A stretch of 64,000 bases of DNA from Amycolatopsis balhimycina FH 1894 (GTDB lineage: Bacteria > Actinomycetota > Actinomycetes > Mycobacteriales > Pseudonocardiaceae). Under the pieces are notes generated by a model, which worked only from the letters and a program-made list of their open reading frames with translations, was not told the origin of the DNA and did no database searches. Positions 16,341 through 24,095 of the stretch are shown piece by piece. Numbering within the stretch: the stretch's first letter is position 1; every line of letters begins with the position of its first letter. Position numbers and translations under genes: made by a program. The stretch is from assembly GCF_000384295.1 (NCBI RefSeq), contig NZ_KB913037.1:9437508-9501507 (forward strand), in the 5' to 3' direction.

Positions 16341-17978
16341 ATGAGCACCAGATCGCGGCCCCGGCGCCGCAGACCGTTCACCGCCGCGCTCGCGTTCGCC
16401 GCCGCGGCCGCGTTTCTGCCCGTGGTCCCCGCGGCGGCGGCCCCGGCCGTCGCGCCGCAGCCCACGTCGCCGTGCGGGCCGCTCGACGTCGCGTTCGTCA
16501 TCGACGACACCGCCAGCATGGGCCCGGCGCTGACCAACATCAAGAGCGAGCTGGGCAACGTCGCCACGGCCGTGCAAGCCAATTCCGGCAACGACTACCA
16601 GCTCGGCCTCGTCACGTTCAAGGACGACGTGACGGTCCGGACCGACCTCGCGCCGCTCAACCTGGCCGCGGTCACCCCGCAGATCACCGCGCTGACCGCG
16701 ACGAACGGCGCCAATGAGCCCGAAGCGTCCGACGAAGCGGTCAACACCGCCGTCAACAACCTGGCCGCCACCGGGCGCCCGCAGACCGGCGACTTCTCCG
16801 GGACCTGGCGGTCCAACGCGACGAAGATGGTCATCCTGGTGACCGACGCCCACCCGGGCGGCTTCGACGACACCTTCACCGCGGCCGACCAGGCCAACGC
16901 CCACCTGCGGGCGGTGCAGGCGGCGAACAAGGGCATCAAGGTCTCCACGGTCTACGCCCAGACGAACGCGCTACCCGGCATCTCGACGATCATGCAGGAC
17001 TACGCCACCACCACCGGCGGCACGTACTCGGCGACACCGGCCAACGGCGCTGGCGCGGGTGCGGCGATCCTCGACGCGCTCAAGAACTGCCGGAAGACCG
17101 ACGTGTTCATCAAGGACGCGCCGGGCGACACCGGGGTCGCGCCGCACGGCCTGAACCCGATCTGGACGAGCCCGGACATCAAGGTGTGCACGACGCTGCC
17201 GCCGTGCGTGGGGACCAACCCGGTCATCGGCCCGACGAACTACGTGGTCGTGACGCTGAACAACCCGGGCCCGGGCGGGTCCGGCGCGTCGACCGGCCAC
17301 GTCGAGGTCTCCTACACCGCGCAGGGCGGGGCGGCGCTGTGGCCGATGGACTGGATCCCGGTCGGGTCCTCGACGATGGTGACCGTGCCGGCGGGCACCA
17401 CCCAGGTGGCGATCCCGTGGACCTCGGTGCCCGGACCGGGCCACTTCTGCCTGCTCGCCCGGTGGATCTCGGCGACCGACCCGATGACCTTCCCCGAGCT
17501 GACCGGCTCGAACACGCTGGTCAACACGCGGAACAACAACAACATCGCGTGGCACAACGTGGACACGGTCAAGCTGAAGCCCGGCACGCCGGTGACGCAC
17601 CCGTTCACCCTCGGCAACCCGGCCGCGGACCGGCCCACCCCGACCGACCTGCTCTTCACCCAGCCCGGCAAGCCGTTCGCGGGCGGTCCCGGCAAGGTGG
17701 TCGTCGACCTCGGCAAGGTGCTGGCCGAGCGCTGGCGCCAGAGCGGCCAGAAGGGCGTCGGCGTGCGTCAGGTGGGGGAGACGCAGGTCGAGATCACCGG
17801 TGGCCAGCAGGCGGTCTTGCAGGGCCTGCTGATCCAGCCGAAGGAACGCCTGGAGACGGCGGTGACGTTCACGGCGTCGGACGCGGCGGCGGGCACGGAC
17901 TTCGTCTTCCGCGTCTCCCAGTCCACCGGCGACGAGGACCTCGGCGGCGTCGAGTTCCAGCTGTCGACTGAGCGGTAG
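16341..17978 (+). CDS. Secreted von Willebrand factor A domain protein
   Basis: A 545-residue exported protein. A basic N-terminus (STRSRPRRRRPF) and a hydrophobic alanine-rich stretch make a long signal peptide cleaved near residue 35. The vWA domain begins at about 48 with the metal-ion adhesion site D55-x-T57-x-S59 (FVIDDTASMG), a threonine variant of the classic DxSxS. VILVTDAHPGGFDD is the matching second strand. The C-terminal half is beta-rich (repeated proline-bounded segments such as VEVSYTAQGGAALWPMDW) with no recognised enzyme motif. The ATG follows GAGGAAA. It is divergent from the AfsR-like regulator with about 170 bp between. Likely role: extracellular or wall-associated adhesion; the ligand is unknown. 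Confidence 0.85.
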   Translation: MSTRSRPRRRRPFTAALAFAAAAAFLPVVPAAAAPAVAPQPTSPCGPLDVAFVIDDTASMGPALTNIKSELGNVATAVQANSGNDYQLGLVTFKDDVTVRTDLAPLNLAAVTPQITALTATNGANEPEASDEAVNTAVNNLAATGRPQTGDFSGTWRSNATKMVILVTDAHPGGFDDTFTAADQANAHLRAVQAANKGIKVSTVYAQTNALPGISTIMQDYATTTGGTYSATPANGAGAGAAILDALKNCRKTDVFIKDAPGDTGVAPHGLNPIWTSPDIKVCTTLPPCVGTNPVIGPTNYVVVTLNNPGPGGSGASTGHVEVSYTAQGGAALWPMDWIPVGSSTMVTVPAGTTQVAIPWTSVPGPGHFCLLARWISATDPMTFPELTGSNTLVNTRNNNNIAWHNVDTVKLKPGTPVTHPFTLGNPAADRPTPTDLLFTQPGKPFAGGPGKVVVDLGKVLAERWRQSGQKGVGVRQVGETQVEITGGQQAVLQGLLIQPKERLETAVTFTASDAAAGTDFVFRVSQSTGDEDLGGVEFQLSTER

Positions 17979-17989
17979 CCCGGAGCTGA

Positions 17990-18020
17990 GCGGCCACCTC
18001 GATCCGGGCGAGGTGGCCGC
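17990..18020. terminator. Hairpin after the vWA gene
   Basis: Twelve-base arms 17990-18001 and 18009-18020 pair perfectly around a seven-base loop, 11 bases after the stop at 17978. Confidence 0.65.
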
Positions 18021-18109
18021 CCAGCGTGCGTCAGCCCGGGCACTGGCGCACCTGACTTGGCCGGGCGGGCTGGTCACACTGGCCGCCGACCTCCGCTTCG
18101 CCCATATGC

Positions 18110-18830
18110 TCGTCGATCGTGTTGACCGGTGGGCAGCGTGGTGACAGCCCGCAGTTCGTTCCGGTCTTGGCCGGCATCCGGTGCCCGCTCGTCGCTGCGG
18201 GTGGCGGCCGGCACACCGATCGGCTGCTCGACCAGGAACACCAGCCAGCGCAGCGACGGCCCGTCGGCGCACTGGGATCGTCGACCACGATCAGCAGCGG
18301 CGTCCGCTCCGCCAACCAGTACAGACCGCGCAGGATCGCGAACGCCGCGTCTGAGGCCGCGACGTCGCCCAGCTCTGCAGCGGTGCCGAGCACCATCCGA
18401 GCCGCAGCCGCCGGACCGGCCATAGCTCGTCGCGCTTAGTGATCACCGTCGGAAGTTCTCCGGGGGTCTCGACGGCAACCACTTAGCCTCCGGCAGGGCC
18501 GGCGTGTGTCCCTCGAATAAGGTCCGCGCCACACCCCAGGCAAAGCTCGTTCCGGTTGATGGTCGCAGGCCGGCAACACCAGGAACCCGTCATCGCGAGC
18601 TGCCGCAGCAGCATGCTCGAGAAACGTCGACTTGCCCAGCCCCGCGGCCCCAGCCACCAGCAGCAGCAACCACCCCTGCCCGCACCTGCGTCGGCCACCA
18701 GCCCGGCTACCGCGCTTAGCGCCCCGGCGCGTTCCAGGAGATCCGCCGCCGGGAGCCGGCATCCGGCGCCCGCGTCGCCCGGCACAACACCCCAGCGTGG
18801 CACGGCGATCATGCTCGGTCGGCCCTTCAC
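18110..18830 (-). pseudogene. Frameshifted remnant of a LuxR-family (LAL) ATPase regulator
   Basis: The minus strand holds consecutive pieces of a large ATP-binding LuxR regulator in different frames. First DLLERAGALSAVAGLVADAGAGRG, then in another frame LLLLVAGAAGLGKSTFLEHA (intact Walker A) with AFAILRGLYWLAERTPLLIVVDD in a third, then CADGPSLRWLVFLVEQPIGVP again shifted. These occur in the order of the N-terminal ATPase domain of LAL proteins. At least three frame changes are needed, and the rest of the protein (about 700 residues including the HTH) is missing. It cannot make a working protein. Sequencing error is unlikely to explain three shifts plus a large deletion. Confidence 0.75.
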
Positions 18831-19023
18831 GGACCCTGGGGTGTGATGTCTGGGGTCTGCCCTAGTGACCCCCAGCAGGCCTGCCCTGCAGGCTGACTAT
18901 CACGTGCCGCGCACCGACTCCCGTGTCGGGAAACGGCCACCCAGAACCCGGTACAGCGCCAAGCCGGATGGTGGTCCCAGCGGTCGGCCCGGCTACATCA
19001 CAACGAGAGGAAACCCACGTATC

Positions 19024-19944
19024 ATGTTCAATTTCCTTCGGCGACTGGTCGTCACGAGCGCACTGGTCGCCACCGCCGCCGGCGGCGGCGGCGCGTACAT
19101 GTTCGCCGGCCCGGCGTATGCTCTCGGCCCGTCCAACGACGACGTGGCGAACGCGGCGAGCCTGGTCGGCGTCAGCGGCCAGTACGCGCCCTCGCTGAAC
19201 AACAGCAGCGCGTCGGCTGAGCCCGGCGAGCCCGCGCACTACGTCAACGGCCAGATTGTCAGACCCGCGAACCACTCGGTGTGGTTCAAGTGGACGGCGC
19301 ACGCCACCGCCGAGGCCGTCTTCCGTTCTCAGGGCAGCAAGTTCGACACTGTACTCGCTGTGTACCAGCAGTTCGGTTCGGGCTTCTCCGGGCTGGTCCA
19401 AATGGGTTCGAACGACGACACCGATTTCGCCGAAGGCCACAGCCTGCAGAGCCAGGTGTCGTTCGTCGCGAGCCAGGGCCAGGAGTACCTCATCGCCGTG
19501 GACAGCTACAACTCGACCAACACCGGAGGCGTCACGCTGACGTGGACGGGCAACGACGACTTCCACGGCGCCCAGCCGCTGAGCGGTCCGCTGCCAGGCA
19601 GCAATTCGATCGTCGGCTTGAGCAACGAGGGCGCCACGCATGAGATCCAGGAGCGGGCTCACGCCGGCGACCCGGCGACGCACTCGGTCTGGTTCGCGTG
19701 GCAGGCGCCGCGCACCGGCATGGCCACCTTCGAATCCACCTTGGACAAGTATGACACTCAGCTTGCCGTGTACACCGGTGACAACGTGGCGGCGCTGAAC
19801 CTGGTGACCGAGAATGACAACACCCCTAGTGGCCGGCAGGCCAGGGTGACGTTCCCGGCGGTCGCGGGCACCACGTACATGATCGCGTTGGACGGCGTCG
19901 GCGACCAGCGCGGGCGCACCGTGATCCAGTACAGCCTGCCGTAA
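19024..19944 (+). CDS. Secreted protein with two PPC-like repeats
   Basis: A 306-residue exported protein. The signal peptide is MFNFLRRLVVTSALVATAAGGGG… and probably ends after YAL near residue 37. Two similar units follow: NHSVWFKWTAHATAEAVF with GSKFDTVLAVYQQF, and THSVWFAWQAPRTGMATF with LDKYDTQLAVYTGD. This VWF-x-W…FDT-x-LAVY layout is that of the bacterial pre-peptidase C-terminal beta-sandwich often attached to secreted enzymes, but no enzyme domain is present here. GAGAGGAAACC lies before the ATG. Upstream is the LAL pseudogene; downstream is a strong terminator, so it is transcribed alone. It probably binds a surface or polymer. Confidence 0.8.
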   Translation: MFNFLRRLVVTSALVATAAGGGGAYMFAGPAYALGPSNDDVANAASLVGVSGQYAPSLNNSSASAEPGEPAHYVNGQIVRPANHSVWFKWTAHATAEAVFRSQGSKFDTVLAVYQQFGSGFSGLVQMGSNDDTDFAEGHSLQSQVSFVASQGQEYLIAVDSYNSTNTGGVTLTWTGNDDFHGAQPLSGPLPGSNSIVGLSNEGATHEIQERAHAGDPATHSVWFAWQAPRTGMATFESTLDKYDTQLAVYTGDNVAALNLVTENDNTPSGRQARVTFPAVAGTTYMIALDGVGDQRGRTVIQYSLP

Positions 19945-19964
19945 TTGACCAGCACGCGAGTTTT

Positions 19965-19999
19965 GAGTGCCGCCCGGCTCTTCCCGCCGGGCGGCACTC
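19965..19999. terminator. Rho-independent terminator
   Basis: GAGTGCCGCCCGGC (19965-19978) pairs with GCCGGGCGGCACTC (19986-19999) around a seven-base loop and is followed by TCGTTTT. It lies 20 bases after the stop at 19944. Confidence 0.85.
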
Positions 20000-20054
20000 T
20001 CGTTTTGAGCTGCTCGAACCCACCGAGAGCTGACTCGCTCCGCGATGAGGAAGG

Positions 20055-20570
20055 TCATCCGTCTTGCGGGCGAACTCGCAGGCAAGCCGGCCCGCTGTCG
20101 ATGCGGTCGAGCACTTTCCCGGAGATCCGGTGCAGGGTCCGCAGCTCGTGCGGGGTGAGAACGTCGACGAACAGGGTGAGTACCCGCTCCACGTGTGCGG
20201 GTGCCGCGCCGGCGAGGTGGGCGTAGCCCGCCTCGGTCAGCACGGCCAGCGTGTAGCGCCCGTTTTCGGGGTCCGGCTCGCGGTGGGCGAAGCCGCGGCT
20301 TTCCAGCCGGCCGATCAGGTGGGAGAGGCGGGACAGCTCCGTGGTGGCCAGGGTGGCGAGCTCACTCAGCCGCATGCGGCGTCCGGGTTGGTCGGACAGG
20401 TGCGCCAGGACGTGGTACTCGAGCAGGCTGAGCTTTGAGTCTTGGTGAAGCTGTGCTTCCAGTGCCGCGGGCAGCCGCTGCAGAAGTTTCATGAACCCGC
20501 GCCACGCCGCCAGCTGGTCGTCGGTGAGCCAGCGCGGCTCGTCCACGTCGGGGTCCTTCGGAGCAGGCAT
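20055..20570 (-). CDS. MarR-family transcriptional regulator
   Basis: A 171-residue winged-helix regulator. The MarR core is clear: SLLEYHVLAHLSDQPGRRMRLSELA, then the recognition helix region TTELSRLSHLIGRLESRGFAHRE and the wing DPENGRYTLAVLTEAG. The ATG at 20570 is preferred to a possible start at 20612 because the longer form would begin inside the operator. It has no clear Shine-Dalgarno and may be leaderless. It is divergent from the FMN reductase gene, and two CTTGAA-NN-TTCAAG palindromes lie between the two genes, so it very probably represses both itself and the aromatic-catabolism operon and is released by an aromatic ligand. Confidence 0.88.
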   Translation of the reverse strand: MPAPKDPDVDEPRWLTDDQLAAWRGFMKLLQRLPAALEAQLHQDSKLSLLEYHVLAHLSDQPGRRMRLSELATLATTELSRLSHLIGRLESRGFAHREPDPENGRYTLAVLTEAGYAHLAGAAPAHVERVLTLFVDVLTPHELRTLHRISGKVLDRIDSGPACLRVRPQDG

Positions 20571-20599
20571 GGGGGGAGTGTAATAGCCGGGACGCCACG

Positions 20600-20645
20600 C
20601 TTGAAAGTTCAAGTGAACCAGTGTAGGTTAACTTGAAGATTCAAG
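20600..20645. promoter_or_regulatory. Paired MarR operators
   Basis: CTTGAAAGTTCAAG at 20600-20613 and CTTGAAGATTCAAG at 20632-20645 are two copies of the palindrome CTTGAA-NN-TTCAAG. Their starts are 32 bp apart, about three helical turns, so two dimers would bind the same face. They sit between the divergent MarR and reductase genes. Confidence 0.75.
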
Positions 20646-20668
20646 TCCCGCAGATTCGGAGGAACACC

Positions 20669-21232
20669 ATGAGCGACCTGAAGCTCGCGATCATCCTCGG
20701 CAGCACCCGGCCCGGCCGCAACGGCGAAGCCGTGGCCGACTGGGTCCTGACCAGGGCCAAGGAACGCACCGGCGCCGACTACGAACTGATCGACCTGCTC
20801 GACCACCCCCTGCCCCCTCTCGACGAGCCCATCCCGGCCAGTGCCGGCAAGTACACCGGCGAGCACACCAAGGCCTGGGCTGCCACCATCGCCAAGTTCG
20901 ACGGCTTCGTCTTCGTCACCCCCGAGTACAACCACTCCACCTCCGCGGTGCTGAAGAATGCCATCGACTACCTCTACGGCGAGTGGAACAACAAGGCCGC
21001 CGCCTTCGTCTCCTACGGTTCACTCGGCGGCGCCCGGGCGATCGAGCACCTGCGCGCGATCTGCAGTGAACTGCAGATCGCCCACGTTCGTCAGCAGCTG
21101 TCCTTCTCCTTGTTCGACGACTTCCGGGGTTTCTCCACCTTCACACCCGCGGCCGTGCACGACCAGGCGGCCACGGTCCTGTTCGACCAGCTCGAAGCCT
21201 GGGCCGGCGCGCTCAAGACCGTCCGGAGCTGA
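20669..21232 (+). CDS. NADPH-dependent FMN reductase family protein
   Basis: A 187-residue flavodoxin-fold reductase. The phosphate-binding loop GSTRPGRNGEAVADWV and the conserved TPEYNHSTSAVLKNAIDYL mark the NADPH-dependent FMN reductase/azoreductase family. CGGAGGA lies seven bases before the ATG. First gene of a three-gene operon (next start is 8 bases after its stop). It may reduce quinones or supply reduced flavin during breakdown of aromatic compounds; the exact electron acceptor is not evident. Control by the divergent MarR protein through the two palindromes is strongly suggested. Confidence 0.88.
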   Translation: MSDLKLAIILGSTRPGRNGEAVADWVLTRAKERTGADYELIDLLDHPLPPLDEPIPASAGKYTGEHTKAWAATIAKFDGFVFVTPEYNHSTSAVLKNAIDYLYGEWNNKAAAFVSYGSLGGARAIEHLRAICSELQIAHVRQQLSFSLFDDFRGFSTFTPAAVHDQAATVLFDQLEAWAGALKTVRS

Positions 21233-21239
21233 CCTCGCG

Positions 21240-22232
21240 ATGCGGCTGTACGGACTGGAGGAGCACTTCCTCACCGCCGAGGTGGCGGAGGCCTGGAGGC
21301 GGCACGATCCGCGGCTGGCCGAGCCGATGATGAAGCGCGCTCTCTCGGAGGAAGTCGCTCCCGCGCTGCTCGACGTCGGTGATGGCCGGATCGCTGCCAT
21401 GGATGATGCCGGGATCGATACGGCGGTGTTGTCCCTGACGACTCCCGGCCTGCAGAACCTGCCCGCCGCCGAGGCGGTCGCGCTGCAGGTGGCCGTCAAC
21501 GACGGCCTCGCGGCAGCGGTCCGCCGCCATCCCGGACGCTTGCAAGGGTTCGCGACGCTGGCCACCCCGGCGCCGGCAGCCGCGGCCGGCGAACTGCGGC
21601 GCGCGGTCACCGAACTCGGGTTCACCGGAACGCTGGTGAACGCGCACTCCGGCGGCCGTGCCCTGGACGCGGCCGAATTCTGGGACATCTACGAAGCCGC
21701 TGAGGACCTGCGTGCTCCGGTCTACCTGCATCCTCGCGCGCCGGTGCCCAGCGTCACCGATGCGTACTACCGTGGGTTCGGCGAGCCGGTGGACAGCATG
21801 CTGGCCACCGGCACGTTCGGCTGGCACTACGACGCCGGCCTGACCGTCCTGCGGATGATCATCGCGGGTGTCTTCGACCGGTTCCCCGGCCTGCAGGTCA
21901 TCCTGGGGCACTGGGGTGAAGTCGTGTTGTTCTACCTCGACCGCGTAGCCGCCATGGACGACCTCACCGGCCTCCGGCGCCCGATCGCGGAGTACTTCCG
22001 CACCAACATCTTCATCACTCCCGGCGGGATCTCCAGCCACAAGTACCTGCGGTGGAGCATGGAAACGGTGGGGGCGGAGCGGATCATGTACGCCTCCGAC
22101 CACCCGTTCAACCGAGAGCGTGCCGGGTCCGCGCGGGCCTTTGTGGACGGTGCGCCCATCGGCGATGCCGAACGCGAGCTCATCGCGTACCGGAACTGGG
22201 AGAAGCTCGTCGCCGGTATCCGGCGGCGCTGA
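21240..22232 (+). CDS. Amidohydrolase family 2 protein (metal-dependent decarboxylase-like)
   Basis: A 330-residue TIM-barrel protein of the amidohydrolase-2 group, which includes gamma-resorcylate decarboxylase and ACMS decarboxylase. Features are GLEEHF at the N-terminus (the metal-binding EEH/EEHF variant seen in resorcylate-type decarboxylases), PVYLHPRAP (metal-binding His), VILGHWGE and the late YASDHPFN with its conserved Asp. It probably removes CO2 from a hydroxybenzoate (giving a di- or trihydroxybenzene) rather than hydrolysing an amide. That product would be the substrate of the dioxygenase encoded next. The ATG overlaps no other gene and follows GGAG at a workable distance. Confidence 0.83.
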   Translation: MRLYGLEEHFLTAEVAEAWRRHDPRLAEPMMKRALSEEVAPALLDVGDGRIAAMDDAGIDTAVLSLTTPGLQNLPAAEAVALQVAVNDGLAAAVRRHPGRLQGFATLATPAPAAAAGELRRAVTELGFTGTLVNAHSGGRALDAAEFWDIYEAAEDLRAPVYLHPRAPVPSVTDAYYRGFGEPVDSMLATGTFGWHYDAGLTVLRMIIAGVFDRFPGLQVILGHWGEVVLFYLDRVAAMDDLTGLRRPIAEYFRTNIFITPGGISSHKYLRWSMETVGAERIMYASDHPFNRERAGSARAFVDGAPIGDAERELIAYRNWEKLVAGIRRR

Positions 22233-22245
22233 AAGGGACCCTCAC

Positions 22246-23109
22246 GTGAACGAGCCTCAGAGACGGCTCCAGGTCGTGTTCGCCGATCTGCGCCGCGCTG
22301 TCGACGACGTCATCCTCAAGCACCAGGTCACGCTCGACGAACTGCTCGGCGCCATCGACTGGCTGCGGCAGGTCGCGGACGCCGGTGAGCTGCCGTCGGC
22401 GAGCATTCTGTTCTACAAGACCGTCCTCAAAGCAACCGCGGGCGCGACCTACGCCCACCCGGAAAAGGACGGCGCGAGTCACTGGGAAATGGAAGGCCCC
22501 GCCCACCGGCCCGGAGCGCCCGTCCTGCACAGCCCCGCCGTGCTGCCCATGCGGCCCGACGAGCCCGGCGAGCCGCTCATCGTGTCCGGGACGGTGCGCA
22601 CCACCACGGGGGACCCGCTGCCCGGCGCGGCTCTCGAGATCTGGCAGATCGACGCCGACAACGTCTATTCCGGCATGGACACCAGCGATTTCGGACCGCT
22701 GAACATCCCGAACGACTCCACCGGCATTCCCGCCGACAACCTCCGTGCGAGGATCATCGCCGACAGCGACGGCCGTTACGAGTTCCGCACGGTCATGCCC
22801 GGAGTCGAGACCTTCGGTCTCGCCACGGAGAGCCCGCTCGGGGCGTTGACGCAGGCCTTGCAGCTCGAAGGCCTCCGTCCCCTGCACATCCACTCGATCG
22901 TCAGCGCCGAGGGGTGCCTGCCGTTGACCACCCAGATCTACTTCGACGGCGACCCGCTCGTCGAGAGCACCATCGAAGGCGCTGTTCCCGCCGAGGCGGT
23001 GAAGACGACCACCCGCCACGAAGACCACCACGCCCGAGGCATGGACCGGCCGTACCGCGCGCTCACCTACGACTTCGTCCTGCGCCCCGAACAAAAACCT
23101 GTCCCATGA
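22246..23109 (+). CDS. Intradiol ring-cleavage dioxygenase
   Basis: A 287-residue non-heme Fe(III) dioxygenase of the catechol/hydroxyquinol 1,2-dioxygenase type. The helical N-terminal dimerisation region (RRLQVVFADLRRAVDDVI) precedes the beta-sandwich: GTVRTTTGDPLPGAALEIWQIDADNVYSGMD, DGRYEFRTVMPG and LRPLHIHSIV. The ligands are the Tyr in NVYSG, the Tyr in GRYEFRT and the two His in HIH. GTG 22246 follows AAAGGGA, 13 bases after the decarboxylase stop. Cleavage would give a cis,cis-muconate or maleylacetate-type product. The preceding decarboxylase makes resorcinol or hydroxyquinol-like compounds plausible substrates. Confidence 0.88.
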   Translation: MNEPQRRLQVVFADLRRAVDDVILKHQVTLDELLGAIDWLRQVADAGELPSASILFYKTVLKATAGATYAHPEKDGASHWEMEGPAHRPGAPVLHSPAVLPMRPDEPGEPLIVSGTVRTTTGDPLPGAALEIWQIDADNVYSGMDTSDFGPLNIPNDSTGIPADNLRARIIADSDGRYEFRTVMPGVETFGLATESPLGALTQALQLEGLRPLHIHSIVSAEGCLPLTTQIYFDGDPLVESTIEGAVPAEAVKTTTRHEDHHARGMDRPYRALTYDFVLRPEQKPVP

Positions 23110-23316
23110 ATCACCTGGCGCAGATCGAGGCGTCTTCGAAGCTGGCGGGGCTCGTCTCATCGCCAGGCCGCCCGGACGCTACTACGCGAGGTGACAACGG
23201 CCGCAGCTGATTCCCCCGGCTTCTTTCGCTTTGTTACGAAGACGAGGCGGACTCTTCGCCAATATGGTCGATCAGCCGTCGTTCGACGGGTTGCTCATCG
23301 GGGAAAGGAAGCCATC

Positions 23317-23604
23317 ATGCGAAGAGGGGAGCCTGAACGCTGTTCGCGGCAGCCCTGGCTTTGATCATGGCGATAACGCCGGGCAAGGCCAAAGCCGTGC
23401 CCAGCCGTGGTGCGGAACTTCCTGCCAGTGTGGAGATCGGCGGCATGGCGGCTGCGGCGAACAACGTCGGGCCGGTCGCAACGTACGCGCCTCCCGCGTG
23501 GCGCACCTTCGAGATCAGGCTGCCATGGGTACTCTTTTTTGATACGGCGTCACAATTGACGCTGTTGCGATGTCGGAAGCACATGACATACGAAATGAGC
23601 TGCG
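23317..23604 (+). pseudogene. Possible broken small secreted protein
   Basis: A strong site (GGGAAAGGAAG) precedes ATG 23317, but that frame stops after 15 codons. In the neighbouring frame a good signal-peptide-like stretch appears at once: LFAAALALIMAITPGKAKA, then a soluble tail (VPSRGAELPASVEIGG…). One indel would join them. The next gene is also a small secreted protein, so a decayed paralogue or independent peptide is possible. The remainder of 23110-23316 shows no gene. Confidence 0.35.
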
Positions 23605-23991
23605 ATGAATATCTGGAAAGCAAGCATGACGAGAATGGGCATGTTCGTACTCGGGCTGGGACTCTTCGCGGGCTCGATGGCGGCCACTCCGGCTGTGGCG
23701 TCGGCGGCCGAGACCGCCACGCAAGCGGTGAAGACAGTCGTCCGGCAGGAAAAGGCCACCGCGTCAGCGGAAATCCAAGCCAGTTACATCTGCAGCGTCA
23801 ACTTCCGCACCAGGTACCTTGTCACGTGGGACTGCCGGGTCTTTTCGGGAGCCGTCCGGGTGTGGATCAAGTGTTCCAACAACCAGACGTACTACAGCGG
23901 GTGGCACCCGGTCGGCCTGTACTACATCACCGGAAACTGTGCCGTTTTCGGAGCGACACTGCTCGACACCGGCGTCGAATCAATGGGATGA
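23605..23991 (+). CDS. Small secreted cysteine-containing protein
   Basis: A 128-residue exported protein of unknown function. The signal peptide covers about residues 1-34 (MGMFVLGLGLFAGSMAATPAVASA). The mature part contains four cysteines (YICSVNF, WDCRVF, IKCSNN, GNCAVF) that could form two disulphides, and is rich in aromatic residues and beta-branched residues, suggesting a small beta-sheet protein. The ATG at 23605 is used; later ATGs at 23626 and 23635 would still leave a signal peptide. It ends 38 bases before a terminator hairpin. I do not recognise the family. Confidence 0.65.
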   Translation: MNIWKASMTRMGMFVLGLGLFAGSMAATPAVASAAETATQAVKTVVRQEKATASAEIQASYICSVNFRTRYLVTWDCRVFSGAVRVWIKCSNNQTYYSGWHPVGLYYITGNCAVFGATLLDTGVESMG

Positions 23992-24028
23992 CGCCCCCGG
24001 TGGAGCAGCGAACCATCCAGTGGCAGTA

Positions 24029-24054
24029 GGGGCCGCCCGCCTCTGGGCGGCCCC
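24029..24054. terminator. Bidirectional terminator
   Basis: GGGGCCGCCC (24029-24038) pairs with GGGCGGCCCC (24045-24054) around six bases, between the convergent small secreted protein and MprF-like genes. Confidence 0.75.
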
Positions 24055-24095
24055 GACCCTGTCCTCGACTGCTGTACCAGGGATTGTCCGACAGT

